From the NCBI GenBank assembly GCA_964017125.1, contig OZ024912.1, positions 83,846,976 to 83,910,975 of the forward strand: a DNA stretch of 64,000 nt, in the 5' to 3' direction. This document shows, in pieces, positions 21,801 through 36,800 of the stretch; position 1 is the stretch's first letter; each line of letters starts with the position of its first letter. A program made the position numbers and the translations under genes. The DNA is from Flabesymbios commensalis (Eukaryota > Annelida > Polychaeta > Terebellida > Flabelligeridae). The notes under the pieces are model-generated. The model had not been told where the DNA came from. It ran no database searches and saw only the letters and a list, made by a program, of their open reading frames with translations.

Positions 21801-24800
21801 TGATAAAAGAAAGAAAGTCCTACATGTATTAGCTGTGTACGTGTGTAATTACTCATTTACCAAATACTAATGTCACTCTAAACCCATTAAACACAAAACT
21901 TCTGTATAAAATTTATACAACCTCGGCCCAACGTCTTCGACGTTGGTACAACAGTTTTTAAATGCTATACAAATGTTTCGTTTTTACTGGGAAATGTCTG
22001 TGTACTCAACACAGTTTAATAACCAGTGTATCTGTCGTAGCCGTGGAGGCCTTTGACAAGGTGAGCAGTAATGTATGTAGTGTACAGTTATATTAAAATT
22101 TTCTGCACATTAATTCTGGCATTAAGGGTTAAAATACTAAATTCAATTGATGCTTAAATTTAAATTATAATACACATACTCAGTAGTTGTTACTTTTAAC
22201 TCTTTTATTTTAAACCCTTTTATTACTGCCACTGGCAATGAGATTCCCCAGAGTACTGCTATGGCATTGTATGACACAGTTCTCTAATGGACACCGGGAA
22301 GCCATTGTGGTGACAGCCCACATAGTGAAAAGGGTTAAGCAATGCTTAGTTAATAAGAATTAGTAATTTTTAACCCTCTGCATTGATTGTTGGCTTCAAT
22401 TAAAATTAAAATACCTCTACATTTAAATTAGATAGCTATTTGTAACGATTTATGATTTAAGTCTTTGAGGGAGATGATGTTGTCTACACAGTAGTGGGAA
22501 TATCTGACAAAGAAGTGTTTATTGTAACTCACTGTTAAAGTTATCTGCATACGGTAGCGGGAATGTCTTTGACGGGGGAGAAGGTGTATATTTCCCCTTC
22601 TCTCCGTTGTTTAATGTTGTCATGGTGATCAGCTCGTCCACTCCCAGGTTTAATGAGAACACACCTCCGGTCACCTGGAAATCACACAAAATTGACACAC
22701 AGAAATCAACTCATTGTTATTCACAACTAAAATCATTTTAAATCAGTTTTTTTAGTCAATGAAATCACTGTTATTGGAAAAATTCAAATCTGTGTTATTT
22801 GTCTACAACATCATATTAATTATATTAACCCTTTCAAGCCTGCCTTTACATTGTCATCTTCATTCACTACAAGCCGCGAATTGCTGTCGCAATTCTCGAC
22901 TTGTAGTAGATGAAGATGATTTGAAGAGGGTGAAATATTAAAGAAAATTACCATGTATTAGTAAACCAGTTTCATGGAAATATTCTTTCTAAAACCCTTA
23001 GTTGTGGGAAAATTAGGTTTTTTTTCAGGGATATAAAATGATGCTTTAATGCATCGTGAGGGCTTAAAGGGTTAATATTATGCTGTACTCACAGTAGAAC
23101 AAGTATTTGTTTCGAGTAGATGCAAGTTTAAATTAGAAAACATAAAGGTTTCAACTCGCTAGGAAAAGTATACATACTGGCCTATCAAAGAAGTAGGAAG
23201 CATAATTACCTGTACTTCTCCATCATAGCTAAAATAAGTTGATGGACTTCCGTTGAAGGCCAGCCTACTGGACCATTTATGAAGTGTTGAAATCCTGGAT
23301 AACGAGCCTTTCAGCTGAAAGCTTACTGTCTGCGGAGCTACTGTGTATTTAGGTAAACCTGGACGTATACACACACTGTGATTATGACTCTGTAACATAG
23401 AGATAACAAGGTGAATAGATATCTATAAAAAAACATATATCATCAGGTTTATACATTGTGATTGATTGAGGTATTATTGTGAAGGAAAATATATTGATTT
23501 GATGAAAAAGATACAGACTGTATTTACATTGTGATTCTTGGAAAAAACAAGATAACAGATTGTATAGTAGTCTATAATAAACAATAAGCAAATCTCAGAC
23601 ACAGTGGTCATGACTCTGCTCGAGGAGATCAAACAAGATGCGCAGATTAGAACATTTTGGCTTTAACACTCCTTTCATTTTTGTTCACATTGAGACCAAT
23701 GTGAATGAAAATTTTCATATTAAAAATTGTCATTACTGGTAGAAGAAATACATCAGTGTTAGTAGGCTGGAGGGCATAGGCAGGCATATTGTATATAGAA
23801 TTATTCTTAAGTTGAATGAGAAATTGCATTACAACAGTATTTATATATTAAACCTTTCAGCACGGGGACCGTCATTAGACTTCATGTCAGAATTTGACAT
23901 CTTTAGATGATCCCCACACTGAAAAAATTTATAATAGTCGTAAACGCATAACATAGGCATTCAAATAAATGCATTAAAGCATCCTTTTACATCACCGAAA
24001 ACAGACCAAATTTTTCTACACCTAGGGGTGTTTGAATGAAAATTTCCATGAAACTGGCTTACCAATACATGGCAATTTTCTTTAATTTTTTACCCACCTT
24101 ATCCACTATAATAGTTTAGTGGGTAAGGTAACCTATTGTGCATTTTATGATTAAAGCATGACATTTTTACCACTTGTAGAAGATATCCTGAGGGTCATTT
24201 TAAGATGTGGAGGTAAACTGGATTTGACCTCTGATGACCTCTAGAGGTCAATGACCTCGAAAGGTCAAAATATTCAACGGCAAAGCCAAAAAGTAGTGGA
24301 AATTGTATATTACAATGTCCATGATTTGTTTATGTGTCCCAAAAGTGTGTCAAATACCCGAAGTGACAGTTTTGAATTATAAAAATAACACCAAGGTCAT
24401 GTCAAGGCCACACCAAGGTCATTTAAAGGTTAAACTTGCAGAAAATAGTTAAAATTTTTACTTTTTATCAATTTCCACACTGTTTTTGTGCAATCTTTCA
24501 TTACAATGGACTGTTTTTCACATATTCTTCGTCATATGTATTTTCCACACATATTTTAGGATATTAAGGGCAGTATCAGCCTTGGTAAGGAGGATATTTC
24601 GTAGGTATTCCACTTATTACGTTCCTTCCTCAATATTTAGTTGTACAGTCTAAATTACAATTATGCAGCATTGTAATTTTGGGCTCCCGGAGCAAACTAT
24701 TAGGTTTTAAAGTTTGCCATGGGGTGGGGTTGTGTTTTACTGGAGTACCATCCGAAAGCAATTTGAAGGTCATGTCAAGGTCATTTCAAGGTCAAACTGG

Positions 24801-27800
24801 CAAAAATTGTTAACATGATAGCATGTTTTCTTCAGAGCTGTTTCAATTTCTTTTTCAAACGTGTCTTCACTTGAAGGAGCCTGAATTTCAGTCTGGTGGC
24901 ATGTATACAATTTTTCTAGAATCACATCTAACTACATCAACCTAACTTTATGCAGGTGAGCCTTATCTGACAATTTTCAGACAGCTCAGTTTTATTATCG
25001 TGACTTTCATCAATGTAATTGGTTTTAAGCCTATTAGTTATACATTTACTAGCCTCCATGTAGCAATCATGGCTCCTTCAATAAGTTTGGTCAACAAAGC
25101 AGTGTCTTCTAATTCGTCACCACATCATTAACTTACCAGATACTAGAATCAATTTCTAGGCTACATCAATTTTTCAGAAATCTCGGTCACCATGATATAT
25201 ATAAAACCGATTATTCCACGGTTTAGAAGAACATTGTAATATGATAGTAGGCCTTTATAACGGATTATTAGACCGTTCTAACGGATTAGCATGCCATTAC
25301 AACGGGATAGTAGACAACTATACGGATTAGCAGGCCGTTATAACGAAATACTAAACCGTTATAACGAGATACTAGACCGTTATAACGGAGCAGTGGACCG
25401 TTGTAACGGAGCAGTGGACCGTTGTAACGAAATGATAGAACTCTATAATGGGATAGAAGACCGTTATAACAAAATATCAGACCATTATATCGGAATAGTA
25501 GACAGTTATACCGAAAGACTAGACCGTAATAACGGAATAAGAGATAGCTATAGCGAAATACTAGACCGCTATAACGGAATAGTATACCGTTATAACGGAT
25601 CAGTAAGCCGTTATAACAGATTTGTAGGCCGTTATAGCGTGATACTAGACCATCATAACTAAATACTTGACCGTTGTAACGGGATAGTAGACAGTTATAA
25701 CGGGATAGTAGACCGTTATAACAAAATAGTAGAGCGTTATAACGAGATACTAGACCGCTATAAAGTAAAAGAATACCGTTATAACAGAAGACTTGACCGG
25801 TAAAACGGTATAGTAAACCGCTACAAAGGATTAGTCGACCGTTATAACGGATTAGTAGACCGTTATAACGGATTAGTAGTCTGCTCTAGCAGATTAGTAG
25901 ACCGTTATAACCGATTAGTAGTCTGCTCTAGCAGATTAGTAGACCGTTATAACCGATTAGTAGTCTGCTCTAGCAGATTAGTAGACCGTTATAACCGATT
26001 AGTAGTCTGCTCTAGCAGATTAGTAGACCGTTATAACCGATTAGTAGTCTGCTCTAGCAGATTAGTAGACCGTTATAACCGATTAGTAGTCTGCTCTAGC
26101 AGATTAGTAGACCGTTATAACCGATTAGTAGTCTGCTCTAGCAGATTAGTAGACCGTTATAACCGATTAGTAGTCTGCTCTAGCAGATTAGTAGACCGTT
26201 ATAACCGATTAGTAGTCTGCTCTAGCAGATTAGTAGACCGTTATAACCGATTAGTAGTCTGCTCTAGCAGTTTAGTAGACCGTTATAACGTGATACTAGA
26301 CCATCATAACAAAATAGTAAACCGTTATAACGAAATAATGGACCGCTATAATAAAATACTATACCGTTATAACGGAATAATATACCGTTATAGCGGAAGA
26401 CTAGACCGTTATAACGGAATAGTAGACAGTTATAATGAAATACTACACCGCTATAACGGAATAGTAGTCCGTTATAACCAATTAGTAGACCGTTATAACG
26501 TGATACTAGACCCTCATAACAAAATACTAGACCGTTATAGCGGGATAGTAGACCGTTTTTACGGATTAGTAGACCGTTATGACGAAATACTAGACCGTTA
26601 GATCGAAATACTAGACGGTTATAAAGGAATAGTATACCGTTATAACGGAATAGTATACCGTTATAACGGAATAGTATACCGTTATAGCGGATTAGTATAT
26701 TGTTATAACGGATTAGTAGACCGTTATAACGGATTAGTGGACCGTTAAAACGAAAAACTATACCGTTATAACGAAATACTAGACCGTTATCACGAAATAC
26801 TAGTCCGTTCTAACGGAATAATATACCGTTATAACGGATTAGTAAGCAGCTATAGAGGATTCATAGGCCGTTATAGCGTGATACTAGACCGTCATAGCGA
26901 AATACTAGACCGTTATAGTAGACAGTTATAACGGAATAGTAGACCGTTATAACAAAATAGTAGACCGTTATAACGAGATACTAGGCCGCTATAAAGTAAA
27001 TAATACCACTATAACGGAAACCTTGGCCGTTATAACGGAATAGTAAACCGTTATAACGGATTAGTCGACCGTTAGAACGTGATACTAGACCATTATAACA
27101 AAATAGTAGACCGTTATATCGGAATAATAGACCGCTAAATTAATATACTAGACCGTTATAACGGAAAAATATACCGTTATAACGAAAGATTAGACCGTTA
27201 TACCGGAATAGTAGACAGTTATAATGAAATACTAGACCGCTATAACGGGATAGTAGACCGTTATACCGGATTAGTAGACCGTTCTAACGTGATAATAGAC
27301 TGTTGTAACGCGATACTAGACCCTCATAACGAAATACTAGACCGTTATTGCGGGATAGTAGACCGTTATCACGGATTAGTAGACCGTTATAACAAAATAC
27401 TAGACCGTTAGAACGAAATACTAGACCGTTATAAAGGAATAGTATACCGTTATAAGGAATCATATACCGCTATAACGGATTAGTAGACCGTTATACAAAA
27501 TACTAGACTGTTATAATGGAATAGTATACCGTTATAACGGATAAGTACATCGTTATAACGAATTAGTAGACCGTTATAACGGATTAGTGGACCGTTATAA
27601 TGAAAAACTATACCGTTATCACGAAATAATAGACCGTTCTAACGGAATAGTTTATCGTTATAAAGGATTAGTAGACTGTTATAACGGATTAGTGAAACAA
27701 ATAATTGGCTGATGTTGTAAATAAATATTTAAATTTGAAATAAATAATTATTTCAGCTGATGAGCAACATCATTTAATAGTCCTAAAAACAATCGACCCT

Positions 27801-30800
27801 CATCATTCAATGACCTTTAAATTTTTGTGACGCCTCGATTTGCTCGGATCGTTTGCCTCCATATCAAGGCTAGGCTTAGTTTGGCATCCAAATGTGTAGA
27901 CATAAAAATATATAGGGAAGTAAAATAAATGTATATCTCCACACAAAAACTAAAATAAATATATTGCTCGAGTGTGAAAAAAATAAACTTTTTCAGATAG
28001 GAAGTGAAATAAATAATTTGTTCAATTCAAAAACCCCAGCCCCCTATTAATTGAATGGTGCCTTTATAAGCGAAATAGATATATATTGGTTTAAATGTGT
28101 GGTATAGCCCTGGTCACGATACCACGAAAACATACTAGTGTTTGATTATAGCACTGTGAATACCATCATATCGCTGTATATTTTCAAAATATTGATTAAG
28201 GTTGCCTCTCACTCTTGTATAAATCAATCGATGTACAACACGGCTAAAGTTGACATACAAAGAGAGCACCCTTCGGATTCCTGAAATTGGGCTTCCAAGG
28301 TCAAGTTGAGATCATTTCTACGGTGTGTGTTTTCATATGATATATAGGGACATATAATGACAGTGTGTTATCATTATCACCGAATTATCTATCAGATACA
28401 TATTCTGCAAATAAATGCTCAATTTCAAGAGGTCAGCGGGGTTGTAAGTAAGTGAAAGTATATATTTTTCGAATTTTTACCAGTTTGCCCATCAAGTGGC
28501 CTGGATATGACATGTACGTTGTTTTTGGACGTCACCCCAGTAAAACACTATTACAAACCATTTTATCCTTCATAACCCAATTATGTATCGATATCTTGCC
28601 ATGGGAGCCCAAGCAGATGTTTCACGCTGCTGCACGCTGCAATTTTGCTCGTTCAATTAAACATTGAGAAATGAGTGTAATAAGGAGTATAAGGGTGTGA
28701 TACCCCTCCCAGGGTTGACACTGCTCTAAATTTCTTGAAATGTATGTGGAAAATATGACCAACTAATTATGTCGCAAAATCAGTCTTTGCAATAGTGAAT
28801 TGCAACACTAACCGTGTTGAATTTGATAAAAAAGTGGATACTTTCAATTTTTTTGCTATTTTGACCTTGAAATAACCTTGATGTAACTTTGCTATGACTT
28901 TGGTGTTATTCTTGTCATTAATAGTAGTATCTTCGAGCATTTGGCATACTTCTGGAATACAAAAATAGTCTATAAATGTGGTAATACACAATTTTAACCA
29001 CTTTTGGCTGTACGAATGAGTATTTTGACTTCTTGACATCGATGACCCCTAGAGGTCTCCAGGTGTCAAATTTAGCTTACCTCCACAATTTAAAATAAAG
29101 ATAAGGATATGTGCTAATCATGGTAGAAGCTTCATGCTTAAATTATAAAATGCACAATTTGTTTCATTTATGTGAGCTTGAACACTACACTATGACCCGA
29201 GTATTTTGAGGAACTTTCTGAAATAATGATGCAGCCTAGAAATTAATTCTGGTATCCGATATGAAAATAAAAATGCATATTTTTTTTTACGATTTTTGTC
29301 AGTTTGACCTTGAAATGACCTTGATATGACCTTAACGTTGTTTTTCGACGGTACCCCAGTAAAACATAATCCCAACCCATGTTAGACTTCATAGTCCAAT
29401 TATGCATCAATAGTTTGCCATGGGAGCCGAAACTGTAGTTTTACAGCTGCTGCACACTGTATTTTTGCTCGTCCAATTAAACATTGAGGACGGGGTGTAG
29501 TAAAGGGAATACTTAGTGTGTATTTCCCCTCCCAAGTTAGATACTGCCCCCAATCTCCTAAAGTGCGTGTGAGAAAGATGTCTGACCAAGACTGTGTCAA
29601 AATCAATTATTTGTAATAGATGACTGCACCACTAGTATTGTTTCAATTGATTAAAACTAAATATTTTCACTATTTGTTGCCATTTTGACCTTCAAATGAC
29701 CCAAATTTAACCTTGACATGACCTTTGTGTTATGTTTATGATTAACATCAGTCTCTTAGAGTATTTGGCACACTTCTGGAATACAAAAAACATTTTATAG
29801 ATATTGTATAACACAATTTTCATCACTTTTTGGCTTCGCAATTGAATATTTTGACCTTCCGAGGTCAATGACCTCTAGAGGTCACCAGGGGTCAAATTTC
29901 ACTTACCTCCACATCTTAAGATAAACCCTAGGATATGTACTAATAATGGTAGAAGTTTCATGCTTTAATCATAAAATGCACAATTGTTTCATTATGGGAG
30001 CTTAACTACTACACTATAAGTCAAGAATTGCAGCAGCAATTTGCGGCTTGTAGCGGATGAAGATGGCAATGGTAAACTCAGGCTTGAAAGAGGTAATCAA
30101 AGGATGGATAGTGAGATGAAACACCTACCATAGTTTCTATCACCATTGTCAGTTGTTTCTCGTCCGGGCTGACCAAACTCACATAGCTTCCACCTTTATC
30201 TAGTTTACCAACTCCATGACCATGAGACAAATACCACCAGCCCGGCTTGGTGAACTGTGTGGTATGAGCTAAAACAATAAAGTACTATATACAGTTAGAC
30301 AAATAAGACCAGTCCTATTTCTCACATAATTCTTTTCATCACATTTTAAATGATTACTGGTATTTCTTCACCCTCCATAAAGGGCTGATAATGACATATC
30401 TGATCGTCATGTGTGGGAAAATAAATTTGAAAAACTGTGAAGGATTATCATGCCTCACATGGTTGTATCAGATGTCAATTGCATAAGTTTACAGCATTGG
30501 ACAACTGCATTGCCAGGTTTGTGTTGTCAGACTGTCTGACGTGTTTTCATGAACACTGAAGAACCAAGAAGCTAACCTGTCACCCATATTGGTCCCTCTA
30601 CCACATACATACAGTCGTAGTCAGCGCTTAACTCTCTCAGTCCGGGGACAGAGTTTAGACGTCAGAATCTGATGTCCATAGACGACAGATTCTGTGGCTA
30701 AAGTCGATCCACGCACTAAAAGAATTAACTTTTTATATTTGATGTAGACTCATAACATTAGTATTCAAATGTAGGGCAAAGAACTAAATAAGACATTTAT

Positions 30801-33800
30801 GATGACTTCAAAATTGACAAAAATTTGCAGATGCTGAAGTACAAAGAACACCCACTAACCGGTCACCCATATCGGACCATCCACCACATAATGTCCACTC
30901 CATGGCTCCATGGCTGTCATCAGACCATCCCTGCCAAATGGCAGATTCTGGTAGTACGCTGCGATCAAATTCCAAGAAATGGTACTGAAAAGAAGTACAG
31001 TGAACTACATTTAGCCAAAATGTATGCTCCATTTATTTTAAAATACCTCGTATATTTCTTTCAATAACATTGTATTCAACATTTTATTGACAGTTAATGT
31101 ATGATTATGATTGTTTGTGATAGACTACAGACAGAATTCCCTTTAATCTGTTTTATGGCAAAATTCAACAGCAGAATTTCACTGATCTGAAAGAGAAAAG
31201 ATGCATATTACTAGAGTTTACCTTGTCATGTATCCATTCACATAGTTCTGGTTCAGGATCTAGAAAATAAAAAATAGTATATATAATCAGAATGTGTCAT
31301 TTTAAACCTCTAGTTATCCTATTTAAATTTTCAAGACCACAAGAAAATAACCAAAGATAAAACCAACAAGTCATCATACTAAGCAATTATTCCTTAAAAT
31401 GTTAAGTTATGGAATTAAAATTTGCACCCACTTGAAGTTGTGTCTCGGTACCGCAAACCACAACTTCAAGTGAGTAACAATTACTTAAATGAAATTGTTT
31501 AATTAGAGACCAAACATATGCAAATCTTGATATTTAAACACTCATTTCATTCCCAATAACAGTGGTTTAATCGGTGAATCAAACAAATTAACCCTTTTAG
31601 TGCAGGGACTGACTTTATACATCAGAATCCTAAGTCATGTCGTCTAAGTCAATCCTCACAGACCATAGACCAATGCAAATGCTTAGTCTCAAATTAAAGA
31701 AAGATGAGTAATTTTCACCCACTTGAAGTTGTGGGTCGCGGTAGCGAGACACAATTTCTACCGCGACCCACAACTTTAAGTGGGTGAAAATTTAAATTTT
31801 ATAGGGTTAACATGCATTCAATAAGGATCTGTGCTGAGAACTCGGAGGTTATTAGTACCGTATATCCCCGCGTATAGTGCGACGCCATGTATAATACGAG
31901 TTAAGATTTGAGGCCTAGGATGACCTGAAAAACGTCTACCCCTTTGTATAATACGACCTCAAATTTTGGATGTCGGCAGCGTCCCGGTCGGCAGCGTTCC
32001 GGGCCATCTAAATGTGAGGCATGGATATTATCTTATTCTACTAAATAGCGCTGTGACACCTGCATAGCCGATGCTCAATGACGGAAACAGCGGCAACAGT
32101 ACAGCTCTACAAAACCAAAGGGCAGTATCTGCTTACTTGTAAAGTAAGCAGATACTGTATTTCCATTTTCCACGGCAGAGTGGATGTCATCCGGACTGTC
32201 TCGATGGGCAGACATTCTGAGGCCTGCATAGGCTACATATATATACACACAGATTTTAAAATACCCGTATTTATATTTCGCCAACAAATTTATATTATTT
32301 TAATTTATCTATTACAAAGACCATATTTTAACATCGTCGTGCTCAAATAAGAACATTCCAAGATGCAATGTGATTGTGAAACATTTGCAGACTAGCCGCA
32401 TTGTCTAGACACAAGAGGTGTTTGGTTGTATAAGGTGTCAGGGTGCAATAACACAGCAGCGCTCTATGAACTACAGCTAACAGATACCACCATTTGCTCA
32501 ATACCGTATCAGCCGCGGCAAGAGCGGTAGGTGTTAATGTTATCCCAGCAATATGGACATTCTGAGGCCTACATGTATAGAATTTGCGATAGGAGATATA
32601 AACAGTGATATCCTGTTATATTTCATTAACGCATTCTCTCATTCCAACAGGAAAATATCATGTTCAGATTTGTCATACACAATAGAACACGCCCATATGA
32701 AAGGCGATCTTAGATTAAATCATTATTAATATAAATGAACAGGTCAGGAGTGTGAATTGGTTGCAGACTAACGGCGTCATATATCTGCCCGTGGTTGTCA
32801 AACGTGCCACGCGCGTCGGCGGGAATGTGAGACGGGGGCTCCAAGCAAACACGACACATTCACCCAATGCTGGTACAGTGTTGTGCCAGCGTCGCTGACG
32901 GTGGCCCAACATTGTACCAGCACTGGGTGAACGTCTCTTGTTTGCTACTAGTTGGAAAGGCACAGTCTTGTTGTATCGTGGTGTGTATAGGCCTGCTTAC
33001 CATACACGCCGACTAACCTACGTTTCTACCGCTAGAAAACTTACCGCTGAACTTACCGCTACAGAGCTAAAAAATTGTATTAAATTCTACATCTATGTAT
33101 AATACGAGGTGCCTTTTTGTGACATGAATAGCTAAGAAAAAACATCGCATTATACACGGGGATATACGGGTACTTATTGAAATATATTGATTATGAGAGC
33201 ATGCAACTAAATAACAATATTGAAGCTAGTGAAATATAATTTTACATATGAAGAAATTAGTAAGCCTGCAGCAGATGTTTGTAGTCCATACATGACTCAT
33301 CTGCAAATTGTAGCATTCCCCCGTTTGGTGTGCAAAAATGCCGTGAAGAAAACAAGACATTTCACTCTAATTACATCCATGATATACGGAATAATGACAT
33401 CAAAGTGCACAAGTTCCAGGAATTCCAAAAGTATTAATAACCCGTTAACTACTAGTTGCCTATTGTCATTTATTAGGTATTATTCACACTTTAACCTTTA
33501 AGGCGCTGGATTAATTTGTAAAAAAACCTCACAATCAAAGGGATTTTTTCAGTTTGAAATCATCATAAATATCTGAGTTAGCTCTTTCTGATTCATTTTT
33601 TGAATACCCATGTTATGGGTCTATGACCATTAGAAATATTTTTACTCTTACAGTGCGAGGATCGACTTTAGTCGTCAGAATCTGATGTCTACAGATGTCA
33701 GATTTTGTCGACTAAAGTCGTTCCCCACACTGTAAGGGTTGACCTTTTCAGTACGGGGACTGGCTTCAGTGCGAGGACAGTCTTTAATTGTATAGAGATC

Positions 33801-36800
33801 ATGTCCCCGCACTGAACGAATTAAAATATTTGTAGTGGACGTACGTGGACCCATAATATACCTAAGTATTCAGATGAAACGAAAAGAGCTAACTAAGACA
33901 TTTATGATGATTTCAGATTTAAAAAAACATTCGTTTTTGATGGTTCATACAAAAATATTCAGCGTTGTAAGCCTTAAAGTACAACTTTTACAGGTTTGCA
34001 GATGATTCTTGTTTAGAGTATGCCCTATTGATACATATTTTACTGGAATGTAAAAAAAAAAAAAGAGTTATTTTTACCCACTTGAAGTTGTGTTTGCTTT
34101 AGTGAGACACAACTTCTAATATATAGTACTTTACAGGTTAATATCTTATTGACTTACTCCTATTACTTATGGCTATATCTTCCACGTGTCTAAAAAAAGG
34201 GACAATTAATGTATTTGTGAGAGCCTTAGACCAACAAAACTTTGTATTTTACAATATAAAAAGATATCATGAAAGGCCAAGACCAGAATAGCAGCAAGAC
34301 AACAAGGCCCGTCGGCGACGGAAATAGGCCTCAGCCTCTAATCATCGTTTAAAAGTGAAAATCATTTGAAACAAGAGCACACTCGACAATAGCCCGCTTG
34401 AATTTGATCATGTTTAATTTTTTATGGTACATCCCTACCTGAAACTGCACATTTTGGTACAATACATGGTACGTGTAATGGTCTAGCTATCTGGTCCAGT
34501 TTTCCAGATATTACGCATTAAAAAAAAATAATGACCAATAGCCATATTGACCGCTATGACCTAGTTTCTGTCCTAATGTTGCCTAATTTTGAACTCTTCC
34601 AAGCTATTAGTGGAATGGATATATGGTATACATATTGCAGTAATACATAAAAAAATGTTGAGTGAAACTCGTTAACGAGCTTATTAGTCGATTGGAAGTG
34701 GCCGCAGGTCAGCCATTTTGAATTTTATCATGTTGAAATTTTTCATGGTATATCCCTACCTGGAACTGCACATTTTGTTCTATACTAATGGTCTAGCTAT
34801 CTGGTCCGATTTTCCAGATATTACGCATATTAAAAAAATAATGGCCAATAATCTGCCATTTTGGCCGCCATGACCTAGTTTCTGTCCGAATCTTTTCCAA
34901 TTTCAAACTCATCCGAGCTATTAGTGAAATGGATATATGGTATAAATTTCTGGAGCGATACATAAAAAAATGCTGACTGAATCGCGTTAACGAGAAAAAC
35001 TGTCAATCAGAAAAAAGTCGAGGTCATAGGGGTCACAGAAAGATCAAATATGAAATAATTCAAGCTTTAGTCATGATTAACCTCTATGTGACGCTTAATG
35101 TGCATTCCAGTTATGCGAAACAAGTTATAGTGCTAAAAGTGGCGGACAGACGGACGAACAGGCGGACGCGCCTTATGACGGCAATAGACATCCGCTAAAA
35201 TTTTGGCTGAGGCCTAAAAATGGCAATTTAGGAACATAGCTTCATAAACATTGAGATTTATATATAAACTATTTACAATGTAATGTAAATGCATGCATTC
35301 TAATTTCTCAAAATATAATGTGGAGTATGAATAGTGTGGCAATCATGCTGGGGAAACATGCAAAATGATGAAAATATATTTCAAAATTAAAAATCTAAAA
35401 GGAAACATACGCTGCGTTTTCCTTTTTCGAATGCTACGACCATCACTGTAAAATGTGTAAATCAATAATAACTATCTTTTTTATTCTACGCTACGGTATA
35501 TATCAATCCCTGTTCTGATGAACTGACTATTATTTAATTTATTTGACGCATAAATTGCTCTCACAATTTACTGCTTAAAATGACGAATAATATTTCTAAG
35601 CTCTGAGCACAAAAAAAAGAAAATGTTGTTTATTTACTGCGAGTAATATCCATTTTTGCACAAAAAGTAGCTACGAGGGCGGGATAACAATTTTTGTAGG
35701 AGGTAAAACATTATCAGTGTAGCTATTGGGGAGTTTTCACTTATAGCACAAATCCACTACTTTCCAGGACAATACTGTAGGCTATTTTCAAGGATTCAAG
35801 AATTTCAAGGACGAATACAAAACAGCTGATTGAGTGACTCACCCTAGCCCAGCAACCCGCCCCGGTATCATCATTATATGTACTATAATCTTCTGACGCC
35901 CACAGCGGGTGCCCTGTAGCCTGGCTGTCATTTGTACTGGTCGTCCCAGGATAATGTGCCCTAAAAAACAACAATAAAAAATTAAACGCTTGTTTCAAAT
36001 AAAAAAAAAGAATGTGATAAAAATAGATTGATGCTCAGTTAATTTACTTTTGATGTCTTTTGAATAAATAGATATATTTTTTGTCATCTCATGCTGGATA
36101 TTGTGTTTCAAAAATGAATGAAAAATAGAAACACACAAAACAAAGGTCAAATTACTACCCGATGGCATAGACTGCTTCCATTAAGGCCTGATCTTTCCAC
36201 ATGTCTGTACTGATCCCCCATCCACCGTCAGGAGCAACAATGTCCACATGACCAAAACCCCTGTGATCCAGGACAGAACGTAACGTCTGGGAAGAAAAAA
36301 ACAGTGGTAAAAATAAAAAAGTGTAAAAATATTGATATTAATAAAAAATTTACTATGAACCACACAAACATTATGTAAACATTGTTAAAATTGTAAACAA
36401 ATTATTGGTAGCCTTTGAAATTTGTAACACCTTTGTTGATGTGTTCTATTATAACAAAAAATAGCATATACCACAGAAAGTTTTTATTTACTTTTAAAAA
36501 TGGTACATGTACATTATCACATACTTTATTGATTGATGAAAAAACTAAATTATATTTGGTGTATTCGTAGTTGCAAAAAAAGTATCATGAGAATAATAAT
36601 AAGGAGAGGGAATTACAAGGCTGATCTATATATATTTATTATACTTAAATAATTATTGCTAAAAATTCAATGCATCCAAACCTTGATGTATGTAGTATCA
36701 TAATTTCTTTCATTCCATATCTGCAACAAGAAAGTCAGAAATTTAAATTTAACACGACATATTACGACCCTGAATAATACTCATAAGTCTGTGTAGACTT

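Larger units (their letters stand above)
31856..33172. mobile_element. 1.3-kb TIR transposon, mariner/Tigger-like ends
   Basis: TACCGTATATCCCCGCGTAT at the left and ATACACGGGGATATACGGGT plus A at the right are 28-bp inverted repeats, with TA at both edges. No transposase frame, so non-autonomous. It contains a family H MITE and the CAGATACTGCC palindrome. The superfamily is inferred from the TA edges only. It lies in the intron between GALC exons 9 and 8. Confidence 0.7.

Noticed and set aside
25291-26601. Long frames of a 7-residue repeat (DRYNGIV) in the satellite
   Set aside because: The 21-bp unit is a multiple of three, so frames stay open by chance. There is no start context, and conservation follows the DNA palindrome rather than codons.
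25258-27690. CRISPR-like array appearance
   Set aside because: Units are contiguous with no unique spacers, no cas genes are present, and the DNA is eukaryotic.
30808-31067. Frames overlapping GALC exon 10 in other phases and on the plus strand
   Set aside because: Shadows of the true exon, whose frame matches GALC and joins its neighbours in phase.
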